From positions 30,369 through 94,368 of the forward strand of contig NZ_JAAXKX010000016.1 of NCBI RefSeq assembly GCF_012276755.1: DNA of 64,000 bases, given 5' to 3'. This DNA comes from Marichromatium bheemlicum (lineage in GTDB: Bacteria; Pseudomonadota; Gammaproteobacteria; Chromatiales; Chromatiaceae). How positions within the stretch are numbered: the first letter of the stretch is position 1; each line of letters opens with the position of its first letter. The notes below the pieces were generated by a model. That model had not been told where the DNA came from. It saw only the letters and a program-made list of their open reading frames with translations, and did not search any database. The translations under genes and the position numbers were made by a program. Shown one piece after another: positions 8,743-18,818 of this stretch.

Positions 8743-9198
8743 CTAACGTGGTGGCGCATCCGCAACGGAACCGGCTGTATCACGCAGCTCGAAGTCGTGG
8801 GTGATCTCGGCGGTGGCGCCGAGCATGATCGAGGCCGAACAGTACTTCTCGGCACTGAGCGCGATGGCGCGTTCGACCCGCTTGGGGTCGAGTCCCGCTC
8901 CGCTGACGATGAAGTGCGCATGGATCCGGGTGAAGACCTTGGGGTCGGTTTCGGCACGCTCGGCCGAGAGTTCGACCACGCAGTCCGTGACCGGCTGGCG
9001 GGCCTTGCGCAGGATCTGCAACACGTCGAACTGGGTGCAACCACCCATGCCGATCAGCAGCAGTTCCATCGGCCGAGGCCCGAGGTTACGACCCCCGTAC
9101 TCGGCCGGCCCATCCATCACCACCGCGTGTTCGGCCCCCGCCTCACCAGCGCTGCCGACCATCGCCGCACCCTCGAGCCACTTCACCCGCGCCTTCAT
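8743..9198 (-). CDS. OsmC-family protein (YhfA-like)
   Basis: A small 151-residue protein with the two cysteines of OsmC/Ohr folds: GCTQFDVLQILRK near residue 54 and EKYCSASIMLGA near residue 118. The GPRPMELLLIGMGGC segment is typical of the YhfA branch. Divergent placement beside crp matches the yhfA-crp neighbourhood in E. coli. The family generally reduces organic peroxides, but YhfA's own role is not established, so the activity is inferred. A GGAG ribosome site precedes the ATG. Confidence 0.85.
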   Translation of the reverse strand: MKARVKWLEGAAMVGSAGEAGAEHAVVMDGPAEYGGRNLGPRPMELLLIGMGGCTQFDVLQILRKARQPVTDCVVELSAERAETDPKVFTRIHAHFIVSGAGLDPKRVERAIALSAEKYCSASIMLGATAEITHDFELRDTAGSVADAPPR

Positions 9199-9347
9199 AC
9201 ACTTATGCTCCTATCTGCTCCACCGCAGTCACTCGGGCACCGCCCAACTGGCCCCGGCCTCGAACCGGGCGAAGGCTAACACAGTTCGACAATGGACAGC
9301 AGCATGCATAGAATCGAGTCACGACAAGGCGCTCTGGCAAGCATCCC

Positions 9348-10004
9348 ATGAGCATTCTGACACCACCGAAAAAGGACCCACCCTGGCTCCAGCCCTTTCT
9401 GTCGCAGTGTCATACCAAGACCTACGACAAGAATGTGGACTTCATTCGCCAGGGCCAGCCAGCGGAGAGCCTCTACTATCTGATCGAGGGGTCGGCTGCC
9501 GCATTGATCGATGACGCCGACGAGCGGCGCACGATCATGCTCGCCTATATCAACAAGGGCGAGTTCATCGGCGAGATGGGGCTGTTCGTGCCACAGAACA
9601 CGCGCAGCGTGATCGTGCGCACCCGCACCAAATGCAAGGTCGCCGAGATCGGCTACCAGCGACTCGACCGGCTGCTCGAGAACGAGTTCAAGGGCTATGC
9701 CAAGGACTTCCTCTACAGCGTCGGCTATCAGCTCTCGACCCGGCTGCGCCAGACCAGTCGCAAGGTCAGCCACCTGGCCTTCCTCGACGTCACCGGTCGT
9801 ATCGCCGGCACGCTACTGGACCTCTGCAAGCAACCCGACGCCATGACCCATCCCGACGGGATGCAGATCCGCGTCACCCGTCAGGAGCTCGGGCGTATCG
9901 TCGGCTGCTCGCGCGAGATGGCCGGGCGGGTGCTCAAGAACCTCGAGGAGCAGGGGCTGGTCAGCGTCAAGGGCAAGACCATCGTGGTGTTCGGCACCCG
10001 TTAG
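9348..10004 (+). CDS. crp: Cyclic AMP receptor protein (CRP/Vfr type)
   Basis: This 218-residue regulator has an N-terminal cyclic-nucleotide domain with GEFIGEMGLF and the cAMP-contacting RSVIVRTRTKC stretch. A C-terminal winged helix follows, with recognition region VTRQELGRIVGCSREMAGRVLKN, very close to E. coli CRP (RQEIGQIVGCSRE). It should bind cAMP and TGTGA-type sites. It is longer than E. coli CRP (210) by a few N-terminal residues, as in Vfr. It is transcribed away from the OsmC gene across a 149 bp intergenic region. Confidence 0.9.
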   Translation: MSILTPPKKDPPWLQPFLSQCHTKTYDKNVDFIRQGQPAESLYYLIEGSAAALIDDADERRTIMLAYINKGEFIGEMGLFVPQNTRSVIVRTRTKCKVAEIGYQRLDRLLENEFKGYAKDFLYSVGYQLSTRLRQTSRKVSHLAFLDVTGRIAGTLLDLCKQPDAMTHPDGMQIRVTRQELGRIVGCSREMAGRVLKNLEEQGLVSVKGKTIVVFGTR

Positions 10005-10085
10005 CCCTGCAACGCCTCGAGCGCAGCCCCCTACCCCGCACCACCCGACCGCACCGCCCCTTGATCTTGGAGCCACCGCCGCACC

Positions 10086-10107
10086 GGCCCCGTCCGCGTA
10101 CGGGGCG
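10086..10107. terminator. Hairpin between crp and trpC
   Basis: A perfect stem of GCCCCGT (10087-10093) and ACGGGGC (10100-10106) with a 6-base loop lies between the converging crp and trpC genes. There is no clear U-tract, so it may work in either direction or only mark the transcript end. Confidence 0.5.
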
Positions 10108-10156
10108 GCCCGCCTCACATGAGGCCCGCGCAGCGCGGCGATTCATCAACAGGGAT

Positions 10157-10960
10157 CTAGTCGGCGAAGAATAAGGCACGCAGCGCGGCGCCGGGGTCCT
10201 CAGCGCGCATGAAGGCCTCGCCGACGAGGAAGGCGTTGACCCCATGCGCGCGCATTCGGGTGACATCGGCGCGCGCCAAGATGCCGCTTTCGGTCACCAG
10301 CAACCGCGTCTCCGGCACCCGGTCGATCAACCCCAGGGTGGTCTCGAGGCCGACCTCGAAGCTGCGCAGGTCACGGTTGTTGATACCGATCAACTCACCG
10401 GGACAGGCCAGGGCGCGATCGAGCTCCTCGCCGTCGTGAACCTCGACGAGCACGTCGAGCCCGAGTTCGCCGGCCAAGGCACCGAGATCACGGAGCTGGG
10501 CGTCGTCGAGACAGGCGGCGATCAGCAGGATGGCGTCGGCACCGATGGCACGCGCCTCAACGACCTGATAGGGGTCGATGATGAAGTCCTTGCGGATCAC
10601 CGGCAGCGCACAGGCCGCGCGCGCCTCGCGCAGATAGGCCTCGCTGCCCTGGAAGAAGTCGGCGTCGGTGAGCACCGAGAGACAGGCGGCGCCGGCGGCG
10701 GCGTAGCGCGCGGCGATCTCGGCCGGGACGAAGTGCTCGCGCAGCACCCCCTTGCTCGGACTGGCCTTCTTCACCTCAGCGATCACCGCCGGGTCGCCGG
10801 CGGCGACGCGCGCGCGCAACGCCCGCGCAAAACCGCGCGCGGGCGCTTGCTCGGCGGCGGCGGCGCGCAACTCGGCGAGGGGGCGACGCGCGGCACGCGC
10901 GCTCACCTCCTCGGACTTGCGGTAGACGATCTTCTTCAGGATGTCCGGCGTCTCACGCAT
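10157..10960 (-). CDS. trpC: Indole-3-glycerol phosphate synthase
   Basis: A 267-residue TIM barrel catalysing ring closure in tryptophan synthesis. Conserved strands are visible: [15 protein letters not shown] near residue 60, [15 protein letters not shown] near 120, [14 protein letters not shown] near 190 and LLVTESGI near 215. It is the last gene of trpE-trpG-trpD-trpC, starting 10 bp after the trpD stop. It is monofunctional, with no fused TrpF. Confidence 0.95.
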   Translation of the reverse strand: MRETPDILKKIVYRKSEEVSARAARRPLAELRAAAAEQAPARGFARALRARVAAGDPAVIAEVKKASPSKGVLREHFVPAEIAARYAAAGAACLSVLTDADFFQGSEAYLREARAACALPVIRKDFIIDPYQVVEARAIGADAILLIAACLDDAQLRDLGALAGELGLDVLVEVHDGEELDRALACPGELIGINNRDLRSFEVGLETTLGLIDRVPETRLLVTESGILARADVTRMRAHGVNAFLVGEAFMRAEDPGAALRALFFAD

Positions 10961-10970
10961 CTCTTGATCC

Positions 10971-12014
10971 TCAGCTTGCCGCTGCCAGCGGACGACCGAG
11001 GCCGCCGGTCAGCTCCCGCAATCGTTCGAGCCGACGCAACGCCTCGCCCGAATCGATCACCTCGGCGGCACGGGTCACACCAGTGGCCAGCGAGGGTGCA
11101 CGGCCGGCGACGTAGATCGCTGCGCCGGCATTGAGCAGCACCATCTCGCGCGCCGCCCCTGGCTCGCCACCGAGCACTCCGCGCAATACCCGCAGGCTCT
11201 CCTGCGGCCCCGAGACCCGTACTGCATCGAGCGGTGCACGGGTGAGGCCGAAGTCCTCCGGGCGCACGCTGTAGCGATGGATCTCGCCGCCCTTGAGTTC
11301 GGCGATATCGGTGCTGTCGCCGATACTGATCTCGTCGAGACCATCGCGCGCGTGCACCACCATGACATGGCGGCAACCGAGCCGGTGCAGCACCTCGGCC
11401 AGGGGTTCGAGCAGGTGGTCGGAGAACACCCCGAGCACCTGGTTGGAGACCCGCGCCGGGTTGGTCAGGGGTCCGAGGACGTTGAACAGCGTGCGGACCC
11501 CGAGCGCGCGCCGGGGCTCGACCGCGTGCTTCATCGCGCTGTGATGACCGGGAGCAAACATAAAACCGACCCCGATCTCATGGACACAGCGCGCCACCTC
11601 TGTCGGACCGAGATCGAGTCTGACCCCGGCGGCCTCGAGCACATCGGCCGCACCGGACTTGCTCGACACCGAGCGGTTGCCGTGCTTGGCCACCCGACAA
11701 CCGGCCGCGGCGGCGACGAACATGCTGGTGGTGGAGACGTTGAAGGTCCCCGAGGCATCCCCTCCGGTCCCGACGATGTCGACGGCATGTTCGAGGCCGT
11801 CGAGCTCGACCCCGGTGGCGAGGTCGCGCATCACCGCCGCGGCGGTGGCGATCTCGGTCACCGATTCGCCCTTCATCCGCAGTGCGACTAGGAAGCCGGC
11901 GATCTGTGCCGCACTCGCGCCCCCGGTCATGATGGTGTGCATCACCGAGCGCATCTGGGTCTCGTTGAGATCCCGGCCGTCGATGCAGTGTGTAATGGCG
12001 TCCTTGATGTCCAT
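10971..12014 (-). CDS. trpD: Anthranilate phosphoribosyltransferase
   Basis: This 347-residue protein transfers phosphoribose from PRPP to anthranilate. The PRPP loop [14 protein letters not shown] and the [21 protein letters not shown] stretch are intact. The ATG at 12014 is chosen because it overlaps the trpG stop (TGATG) and begins the conserved MDIKDAI; the frame is open further upstream only as a shadow of trpG. It is separate from TrpG, unlike the E. coli fusion. Confidence 0.95.
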   Translation of the reverse strand: MDIKDAITHCIDGRDLNETQMRSVMHTIMTGGASAAQIAGFLVALRMKGESVTEIATAAAVMRDLATGVELDGLEHAVDIVGTGGDASGTFNVSTTSMFVAAAAGCRVAKHGNRSVSSKSGAADVLEAAGVRLDLGPTEVARCVHEIGVGFMFAPGHHSAMKHAVEPRRALGVRTLFNVLGPLTNPARVSNQVLGVFSDHLLEPLAEVLHRLGCRHVMVVHARDGLDEISIGDSTDIAELKGGEIHRYSVRPEDFGLTRAPLDAVRVSGPQESLRVLRGVLGGEPGAAREMVLLNAGAAIYVAGRAPSLATGVTRAAEVIDSGEALRRLERLRELTGGLGRPLAAAS

Positions 12015-12604
12015 CAGTCGCGATCCTCGATGAAGTTGCGCAGCAGGTCGTGGCCGTGCTGACTCAGGATGGATTCGGGATGGAACTGCACCCCCTGGAT
12101 CGGCAGGGTGCGATGACGTACCCCCATGATCGCATCGAGTGCACCGTCCTTGGTCTGGGTCCAGGCCGTGACCTCGAGACACTCTGGCAGGGTCTCGGGG
12201 TCGATGACCAGTGAATGATAGCGGGTCGCCACGAAGGGATCGGCGAGCCCGGCGAACACGCCACAGGCGCGGTGATACACCGGCGAGGTCTTGCCGTGCA
12301 TGACCTCGCGGGCACGGACGATGCGCGCCCCGAAGACCTGACCGATTGACTGATGACCGAGACAGACGCCGAGGATCGGCACCCGCCCGGCCATGGCATC
12401 GATCAGCGCCATCGAGATCCCGGCCTCGTTGGGGGTACAGGGACCGGGGGAGATGACGATACGCTCGGGGCGCATCGCCATCACCTCGTCGACCGTGCAC
12501 TCGTCGTTACGCACCACCCGTACCTCGGCGCCGAGTTCACCGAAGTATTGCACCAGGTTGTAGGTGAAGGAGTCGTAGTTGTCGAGCATCAGCAACATGG
12601 TCAT
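12014..12604 (-). CDS. trpG: Anthranilate synthase component II (glutamine amidotransferase)
   Basis: A class I amidotransferase of 196 residues that hydrolyses glutamine to supply ammonia to TrpE. The nucleophile motif is [11 protein letters not shown], and the His/Glu pair is in [11 protein letters not shown]. The N terminus [17 protein letters not shown] is typical of TrpG/PabA. The ATG at 12604 overlaps the trpE stop; a second ATG six bases later is possible. It may also serve folate synthesis, as in other single-copy TrpG/PabA proteins. Confidence 0.95.
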   Translation of the reverse strand: MTMLLMLDNYDSFTYNLVQYFGELGAEVRVVRNDECTVDEVMAMRPERIVISPGPCTPNEAGISMALIDAMAGRVPILGVCLGHQSIGQVFGARIVRAREVMHGKTSPVYHRACGVFAGLADPFVATRYHSLVIDPETLPECLEVTAWTQTKDGALDAIMGVRHRTLPIQGVQFHPESILSQHGHDLLRNFIEDRD

Positions 12605-14100
12605 TCCCCCTTCAGCCCGCAGCCGTAACGATCGATACCCATCTCGGCGGCACTCACCGCGCGGAAGATGGCGCGCCCCTTGTTCATGGTCTCCTGCCAC
12701 TCCAGCTCAGGCTGGGAGTCGGCGACGATCCCGGCGCCGGCCTGGATGTGCAGGGTGGCGTCGCGGATCACTGCGGTGCGGATGGCGATGGCGGTATCCA
12801 TGTTGCCGTTCCAGGAGAGATAGCCCACCGCGCCGGAATAGATGCCGCGCTTGACCGGTTCGAGTTCGTCGATGATCTCCATAGCGCGCACCTTCGGTGC
12901 CCCGGAGACGGTCCCCGCCGGGAAGGTCGCACGCAGCACGTCGATCGCACTCATCCCCTCGCGCAGCCGGCCGGTGACGTTGGAGACGATGTGCATGACG
13001 TGTGAATAGCGCTCGATGACCATCTTCTCGGTCAGACGCACACTACCGACCTCGGCGACCCGACCGGCGTCGTTGCGGCCAAGATCGATCAACATCAGAT
13101 GTTCGGCCAACTCCTTGGGGTCGGCGAGCAACTCGCGCTCGAGCGCCTGATCCTCGACCTCGTTGGCGCCACGCCTGCGCGTCCCGGCAATCGGACGCAC
13201 GGTCACCACCCCATCCTCGAGCCGGGTGAGGATCTCGGGCGAGGAGCCGACGATCTGAAACTCACCGAAATCGAGGAAGTACATATAGGGCGAGGGATTG
13301 AGCCCACGCAGCGCGCGATAGAGATCGAGGGGTGGGGCCTGGAAGGGGATCGACAGCCGCTGCGAGAGCACCACCTGCATGCAGTCGCCGGCGAGGATGT
13401 AGTCCTTACTGCGCTCGACCGCGTCCTTGAAGCCCTGCTCGGTGAAACCGGAGACGAAGTCGTCCTCGTCGACGCGACGCCGCTCGCCGGCCTGATGTGG
13501 CACCAGGGGCCGGCACATGCGTTCGGTGAGCGCGGTGATCCGCGCCTGCCCCGATTCCAGGGTGTCGCCGGCGGTGGGGTCGAGATGGAGGACGATATAG
13601 AGCCGCCCGCTGAGATTGTCGAACACCACCACCTCGTCGGAGACCATCAGCTGGATGTCGGCGGTGTCGAGCAGGTCGGGATTGGGCGAGGTCCCCAGCC
13701 GCGGCTCGATGTAGCGCACGGTGTCGTAACCGAAATAGCCAACCAGGCCGCCGGTGAAACGCGGCAGCCCTTCGACGTCGAAGGCCTCGAACCGGGCCTG
13801 GTAGGACTCGATCCAGGCCAGTGGGTCGGCGACCTGGTGCGACTCGATCACCGCGCCGTCGCGCTCCAGGGTGACCTCGTGACCACGCACCCGCAGCAGG
13901 GTGCGGCAGGGCAGACCGATGATCGAGTAACGGCCCCATTTCTCGCCGCCCTGGACAGACTCGAAAAGGTAGGAGTTAGGCCCGGCGGCGAGCTTGAGAT
14001 AGACGCTCAGCGGGGTCTCAAGGTCGGCGAGGACCTCGCTGACGAGCGGAATACGGTTATAACCCTGCCCAGCGAGGGCACGGAAGGTCGCGGGAGTCAT
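12601..14100 (-). CDS. trpE: Anthranilate synthase component I
   Basis: This 499-residue chorismate-utilising enzyme makes anthranilate from chorismate. The tryptophan feedback region near residues 30-50 is present (TPLSVYLKL...[11 protein letters not shown]). The catalytic C-terminal half carries [33 protein letters not shown] and [10 protein letters not shown]. An AGGAG ribosome site lies just ahead of the ATG. It is the first gene of the trp unit; a short hairpin (14146-14162) lies upstream, but I see no convincing Trp-rich leader peptide. Confidence 0.95.
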   Translation of the reverse strand: MTPATFRALAGQGYNRIPLVSEVLADLETPLSVYLKLAAGPNSYLFESVQGGEKWGRYSIIGLPCRTLLRVRGHEVTLERDGAVIESHQVADPLAWIESYQARFEAFDVEGLPRFTGGLVGYFGYDTVRYIEPRLGTSPNPDLLDTADIQLMVSDEVVVFDNLSGRLYIVLHLDPTAGDTLESGQARITALTERMCRPLVPHQAGERRRVDEDDFVSGFTEQGFKDAVERSKDYILAGDCMQVVLSQRLSIPFQAPPLDLYRALRGLNPSPYMYFLDFGEFQIVGSSPEILTRLEDGVVTVRPIAGTRRRGANEVEDQALERELLADPKELAEHLMLIDLGRNDAGRVAEVGSVRLTEKMVIERYSHVMHIVSNVTGRLREGMSAIDVLRATFPAGTVSGAPKVRAMEIIDELEPVKRGIYSGAVGYLSWNGNMDTAIAIRTAVIRDATLHIQAGAGIVADSQPELEWQETMNKGRAIFRAVSAAEMGIDRYGCGLKGE

Positions 14101-14245
14101 GTGGATCTCCTGACTGCAGCGTTTGGACGATAGGGGTCAGACGAAGGCGACTTAGCGTCGCCATCGCCACCCTACCGTCACTCGAGCTGCGTCGATCCAC
14201 ATGATGTGTCAGATGATCTCGTTGTGTGTCTAGCCAGCCCGCTCC

Positions 14246-14938
14246 TCAGCGGGCCGCAGCCAGCATTCCGGCAAGTTCGCTCAGCGAGTCGATGACCGCA
14301 TCGGGCGCACTGTCGCGGATGTCCAGGCCGTGATTGTACCCATAACTGGTACAAATGATACCGAATTTTGCCGCCCGCGCCGCTCGCACGTCACTGACCG
14401 AGTCGCCGATCATCAGCGACGCGGTCGGATCGACGCCGAAATGGCGCGCCGCGTGCAGCAGCGGCAGCGGATCGGGCTTACACGCAACCAGGGTATCACC
14501 ACTGATGACGATACCAAAGTCCTCGTAGAGCCCGAGATGACGTAGCAGTGGCCCGGTGAAGCGGGCCGCCTTGTTGGTCACCAAGCCGAGGGGATAACCT
14601 GCGGCCTTGAGGAAATCGAGCCCCTCGCGTACTCCGGGATAGAGCGTGGCACGCTCGAAGGTGTGCTCGGCATAGAGTTCGAGGAAGATCGGATAGGCGC
14701 GATCGAACTCGCTCGCCTCGGGCTCACCCTCGAGCGCCCCGACCAGGGCGCGACGCACCAAGCGCTCGAGCCCGTTCCCCACCCAGGTGCGCACCGCCGC
14801 CTCGCCACGGGGCCCGCGCCCCAGACGCTCGAGCATGGTATCGACGCAGTAGGTGAGATCGGGGACGCTGTCGACCAGGGTGCCATCGAGGTCGCACAGC
14901 ACCATCTGTGGGCGACGGAGCGGAGCCATGGCGTTCAT
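14246..14938 (-). CDS. gph: Phosphoglycolate phosphatase (HAD family)
   Basis: A HAD-family hydrolase of 230 residues with motif I CDLDGTLVDSVPDL, motif II LGLVTNKA and motif III/IV KPDPLPLLHAARHF...MIGDSVSDVRAA. It removes phosphate from 2-phosphoglycolate, made by Rubisco oxygenation or DNA repair. The ATG at 14938 overlaps the rpe stop (TGATG), so I prefer it to the GTG six bases upstream. The rpe-gph-trpE order is common in gammaproteobacteria. A 7 bp stem (14237-14254) overlaps the stop codon. Confidence 0.9.
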   Translation of the reverse strand: MNAMAPLRRPQMVLCDLDGTLVDSVPDLTYCVDTMLERLGRGPRGEAAVRTWVGNGLERLVRRALVGALEGEPEASEFDRAYPIFLELYAEHTFERATLYPGVREGLDFLKAAGYPLGLVTNKAARFTGPLLRHLGLYEDFGIVISGDTLVACKPDPLPLLHAARHFGVDPTASLMIGDSVSDVRAARAAKFGIICTSYGYNHGLDIRDSAPDAVIDSLSELAGMLAAAR

Positions 14939-15630
14939 CAGCACCCCGCCCCGGCCAGCGCCTCGCGCATCTGGCCGATGATGGTGTCGTAGCGGTTGGG
15001 ATCCTCGGCCCGCCCCTTGCCGAAGACGCCGGAGCCGGAGACGAAGGTGTCGGCGCCGGCGGCCTTGATCGTGGCGATGTTGTCGACCTTGACCCCGCCG
15101 TCGACCTCGAGACGGATGTCTCGACCGCTGGCATCAATGCGGCGGCGCACCTCGCGCAGCTTGTCGAGCGTTGCGGGGATGAAGCTCTGCCCACCGAAAC
15201 CGGGATTGACCGACATCAGCAACACCATGTCGACCTTGTCCATCACATAATCGAGATAGCTCAGCGGCGTGGCCGGGTTGAACACCAGCCCCGACTTGCA
15301 GCCCTGATCGCGGATCAGCTGCAGGCTGCGATCGATGTGCTCGCTGGCTTCGGGGTGGAAGGTGATGTAGGTCGCCCCGGCGGCGGCGAAGTCAGGGATG
15401 ATGCGATCGACCGGCTTGACCATCAGGTGCACGTCGATCGGGGCCTCGACCCCGTGCTTGCGCAGCGCCTCGCACACCAGCGGACCGATGGTGAGATTCG
15501 GCACGTAATGGTTGTCCATGACATCGAAGTGCACGATGTCGGCCCCGGCGGCCAGCACCTGGTCGACCTCCTCGCCGAGACGGGCGAAATCGGCCGAGAG
15601 GATCGATGGCGCAATCAGATCGCGCGTCAT
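14938..15630 (-). CDS. rpe: Ribulose-phosphate 3-epimerase
   Basis: This 230-residue TIM barrel interconverts ribulose-5-P and xylulose-5-P. Visible motifs are the N-terminal [32 protein letters not shown] with the metal-binding His and Asp, [18 protein letters not shown] and the C-terminal VDGGVKVDN. It serves the pentose phosphate pathway and, in an autotroph, the Calvin cycle. It is coupled to gph by a one-base overlap. Confidence 0.95.
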   Translation of the reverse strand: MTRDLIAPSILSADFARLGEEVDQVLAAGADIVHFDVMDNHYVPNLTIGPLVCEALRKHGVEAPIDVHLMVKPVDRIIPDFAAAGATYITFHPEASEHIDRSLQLIRDQGCKSGLVFNPATPLSYLDYVMDKVDMVLLMSVNPGFGGQSFIPATLDKLREVRRRIDASGRDIRLEVDGGVKVDNIATIKAAGADTFVSGSGVFGKGRAEDPNRYDTIIGQMREALAGAGC

Positions 15631-15734
15631 GGCAGGGTCCCCCTAGGAATGTTATGGCGTCACCCCACCGCCCCCCGGGGGCACGGCGAGGCACGCAGGA
15701 TGAGTCGAGTCGTCCGGGCGCGAAACGGCCAGGA

Positions 15735-16232
15735 CTAGAGCGCCAACGGCGGCGACAGGGTGAAGGAGACGCTCGGCGACTCGTCGTAATCGACATCGCC
15801 CTCGTCCCACTCCAAGGAGCCCATACTGTGCGCGTCGCGCCAGTAGGTCTGATAGAGCTCGAGCATAGGGTTGTCGAGCACCTGGGCAGGGGCACCGAGC
15901 ACCGCCTCGAGCTGGTCACGACTGGCACGGTACCAGTCGAGGCCGGCATCTTCCTTGATGAAGGAAATCGCCGTCAGACGACCGTCGACGAAGCGATAGA
16001 GGCGCTGATCGAAATCCACCTCACCGAGCACCGGCGCGACCCCGGGATCGGCACAGATGGTGAAGGCACGCCCGCGGAATTGCTCCTCATGCAACACCTC
16101 GAGTCCGACCGGACGGGCATCGCCCCAATCCAGGTCACCGCGCGCCAGATCAAGCCCGGTGGCAAGCGTCTGCCCGCTACAGAGCAACGCCAGCGCCACC
16201 ATCAATCCCTGCCATCTCGCCCCACCGCGCAT
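15735..16232 (-). CDS. Exported protein of unknown function
   Basis: The 165-residue product begins MRGGARWQGL and runs through a hydrophobic stretch ending near ATG, which looks like a cleavable signal peptide. The mature part is acidic and soluble-looking, with one Cys (FTICADPG). I recognise no family. The start at 16232 is preferred because the frame upstream runs through the CCAGCGA heptamer repeats. It lies downstream of no obvious partner; rpe starts about 100 bp away on the same strand. Confidence 0.6.
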   Translation of the reverse strand: MRGGARWQGLMVALALLCSGQTLATGLDLARGDLDWGDARPVGLEVLHEEQFRGRAFTICADPGVAPVLGEVDFDQRLYRFVDGRLTAISFIKEDAGLDWYRASRDQLEAVLGAPAQVLDNPMLELYQTYWRDAHSMGSLEWDEGDVDYDESPSVSFTLSPPLAL

Positions 16233-16319
16233 CCTCGTCACCACCGTTGGTCGTCTCTTCAGCAGCGCCCGAGTATAGGCAGAGCCCGCGCGCGGGTGCA
16301 ATGACGGACCGGCGTCAGC

Positions 16320-16385
16320 GACCAGCGACCAGCGACCAGCGACCAGCGACCAGCGACCAGCGACCAGGGCATTGAACCGCCAAGA
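16320..16385 (+). repeat. Composite repeat: GACCAGC heptamers plus TTGAACCGC core
   Basis: Six perfect GACCAGC copies and one degenerate copy (16320-16368) are followed by GCATTGAACCGCCAAG. This is the same order as at 7039 and 63763, but the heptamer differs at one base and the core is shorter. The region 16233-16775 holds only pieces of this repeat family and no supportable gene. Confidence 0.85.
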
Positions 16386-16450
16386 TACCGTCTTGCCCGT
16401 CAATCGCCGATCATGCACACCAGCCTCGCCGACTGGAGGCTGGATGCTGA

Positions 16451-16490
16451 TTCGAACCGCAAAGCCGCAAAGCACGCAAAGGAGAGGTAG
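16451..16490 (+). repeat. Isolated GAACCGCAAAG core
   Basis: The core word GAACCGCAAAGCCGCAAAG and a further CGCAAAGG lie here without an adjacent perfect heptamer array; degenerate CCAGC words follow at 16495-16520. Confidence 0.75.
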
Positions 16491-16611
16491 AGCCTCCAGC
16501 GACCAGCCTCCAGTCACCAGTGGATGTGCATCCTCGGCAGCAGCACGGCCTGCCATCACCTTGGCGCCGGTGTTAGAGGACCAGCGACCACTGGCCGCTG
16601 ATCACTGAAAC

Positions 16612-16756
16612 TTGAACACCTTCGCACCCTTTGCGACTTGGCGGTTCAATCCTCCCGGCTGGCGGCTGGCGGCTGGCGGCTGGCGGCTGGCGGCTGATGG
16701 CTTGAATCCCTTCGCGCCCTTTGCAGCTTTGCGGTTCAAACTACCTGGCGGCTGGC
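16612..16756 (-). repeat. Two inverted composite repeat copies around a GGCTGGC array
   Basis: Read on the minus strand there are two copies. One has GAACCGCCAAGTCGCAAAGG (16612-16650) with five perfect heptamers, GGCTGGC on plus and GCCAGCC on minus (16657-16691). The other has GAACCGCAAAGCTGCAAAGG (16702-16740) with a short CCAGCCG trace (16743-16756). The heptamer-then-core order matches the plus-strand copies. Confidence 0.8.
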
Positions 16757-16775
16757 AAGCGCCAAGCGGCGGCAC

Positions 16776-17585
16776 TCATCCGCGGGCGCGGGTGATGGTC
16801 TCGTAGGCGCGGCGGATCTCCTGGGTCTTCTGCGAGGCGGCCTGGATCTGCGCCTCGCTCACCCCTTGCGAGACCAGCTTGTCGGGGTGGTGCTGGCTCA
16901 TCAGCCGCCGATAGGCGCGCTTGACCTCGGCGTCGCTGGCCCGGGCACGGACGCCGAGCACGGCATAGGCACGCGAGAGCGGTAGCTCGCGCCGCGGCGC
17001 CGCACCCGGCCCTGCGGAGGCGCCACCGGCATCACGGACCCGTCGCTGTAGCGAGACCAGCAGCTCGATGCGCCGATAGGCGCCGTTGGAGACCTCGAGT
17101 CCACGGCGGATGGCCTCGAGCGCGGCGCGCTGGGCACGCGACGGAGGCCCGTCGACATAGGCCATCGACAACGCCACCTCGAGCAGCAGATGCAGCAGAG
17201 GCCCCTGGCCGGCGGCAACCTCGTGCAGCGCCCCGATCTCGGCGGCCAGGGCGAACTCCGGGGCCTTGCCGGCACTGAACAGGCCGATCGCTTGCTGGCG
17301 CTGTGGTGCGCCCAACCCCATCCGAGTCATCACCGATTCGGCATAGGCGATCTCGGCCTCGCTTACCCGACCATCGGCCTTGGCCACATGCCCCATGACC
17401 CGAAAGCCCGCCTCGAAGAAGCGCTGTTGGATACGCGAGCGCTGCTCCAGGGTCAGTCGATCCCCGCCCTTGTTGGCCCAGCTACGCTCGACCCCGCGGC
17501 CGAGGGCGGCGCCGAACAGGGCACCGAGCGGGCCGCCGAACACCAACCCGAGACCGCCGGCGACGGCCGTACCGAACCAGCGCAT
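16776..17585 (-). CDS. djlA: Co-chaperone DjlA (TerB plus J domain)
   Basis: In this 269-residue protein, a glycine-rich N-terminal membrane segment (AVAGGLGLVFGGPLGALFGAALG) is followed by a TerB-like helical domain (roughly residues 50-170). A C-terminal J domain carries the DnaK-activating HPD (SQHHPDKL). The layout is that of DjlA, an inner-membrane DnaK co-chaperone linked to envelope stress in E. coli. No operon partner is evident. Confidence 0.9.
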   Translation of the reverse strand: MRWFGTAVAGGLGLVFGGPLGALFGAALGRGVERSWANKGGDRLTLEQRSRIQQRFFEAGFRVMGHVAKADGRVSEAEIAYAESVMTRMGLGAPQRQQAIGLFSAGKAPEFALAAEIGALHEVAAGQGPLLHLLLEVALSMAYVDGPPSRAQRAALEAIRRGLEVSNGAYRRIELLVSLQRRVRDAGGASAGPGAAPRRELPLSRAYAVLGVRARASDAEVKRAYRRLMSQHHPDKLVSQGVSEAQIQAASQKTQEIRRAYETITRARG

Positions 17586-17773
17586 GCATGCACTCCGTAG
17601 ATTGACGATGACGAGATCAGAATATCGGGCCGACCCCTACGTGATCGCAAGGTCCCGGCGCAAGCAGGCAAGCCTAGCATGATACGACCGACGCGATCGG
17701 CCCATCCACGCCGGGTTGCTAAGATGGGCCGTCATCCACCCGGGCCGCCCCGGGTCAGCCACAGGAGACCCAG

Positions 17774-18805
17774 ATGCACTACAGACGACTCGGCCGCACC
17801 GACCTTGAGGTCAGCGCGCTCTGTCTCGGTACCATGACCTTCGGCGAACAGAACAGCGAGGCCGAGGCGCACGCCCAGCTCGACCGGGCCCGCGCCGCCG
17901 GGATCAACCTCATCGACACCGCCGAGGTCTATCCGGTGCCGCCCTGCGGCGAGACCCAGGGGCGTACCGAAACCTATATCGGCAACTGGCTCAAGCAGCG
18001 CGGCTGTCGCGATCAGGTGGTGCTCGCCACCAAGGTCGCCGGCCCCGGCGACTGGCTGGCGCACCTACCCCGGCGACTCGACCGACGTCACATCGTCACC
18101 GCCGTCGAGGACAGCCTGCGCCGCCTGCAGACCGAGACGATCGATCTCTACCAGCTGCACTGGCCGGATCGCCGGACCAACTTTTTCGGCCGGCTCGGCT
18201 ACAGCCCCGCCGAGATCGACGACAGCGTACCGCTGCGCGAGAGCCTGGAGGCGCTCGCCGAGCTGGTACGCGCCGGCAAGATCCGCCATGTCGGCCTCTC
18301 CAACGAGACCCCCTGGGGGCTGATGCACGCCCTGGCGCTCGCCGAGCAGCACGGCCTACCCCGGGTGGTGAGCATCCAGAACCCCTACAACCTGCTCAAC
18401 CGCACCTTCGAGATCGGACTCGCGGAGATCGCGCTGCGCGAGGACTGCGGTCTGCTCGCCTACTCGCCGCTGGCCTTCGGCGTGCTCACGGGCAAGTATC
18501 TCGACGGCCAGCGCCCGGCCGGGGCACGGATCAGCCGCTTCTCGCGCTTCAAGCGCTACAACAACCCCCAGGCCGAGACGGCCACCGCCGAGTACGTCGC
18601 CCTCGCCCGTCGCCACGGTCTCGATCCGGCACAGATGGCGCTGGCCTGGGTCAACACCCGCCCCTTCGTCACCAGCACCATCATCGGTGCCACCACGCTT
18701 GCACAGCTCGAGCACAACATCGGTAGCCTCGCAGTCGAACTCGACGCCGCGCTGCTCGCCGAGATCGAGGCGATCCAGACCCGCCAGCCCAACCCGGCCC
18801 CCTGA
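17774..18805 (+). CDS. Aldo/keto reductase (Tas-like)
   Basis: A TIM-barrel oxidoreductase of 343 residues. The catalytic tetrad can be placed: Asp in NLIDTAEVYP, Tyr in the same motif, Lys in VVLATKVAG and His in LYQLHWPDR. The PVPPCGETQGRTE insertion after the active-site Tyr is typical of E. coli Tas-like reductases. The physiological substrate is unknown. An AGGAGA ribosome site precedes the ATG. It converges on the sugar kinase gene 14 bp away. Confidence 0.88.
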   Translation: MHYRRLGRTDLEVSALCLGTMTFGEQNSEAEAHAQLDRARAAGINLIDTAEVYPVPPCGETQGRTETYIGNWLKQRGCRDQVVLATKVAGPGDWLAHLPRRLDRRHIVTAVEDSLRRLQTETIDLYQLHWPDRRTNFFGRLGYSPAEIDDSVPLRESLEALAELVRAGKIRHVGLSNETPWGLMHALALAEQHGLPRVVSIQNPYNLLNRTFEIGLAEIALREDCGLLAYSPLAFGVLTGKYLDGQRPAGARISRFSRFKRYNNPQAETATAEYVALARRHGLDPAQMALAWVNTRPFVTSTIIGATTLAQLEHNIGSLAVELDAALLAEIEAIQTRQPNPAP

Positions 18806-18818
18806 GTCGAATCCGGGC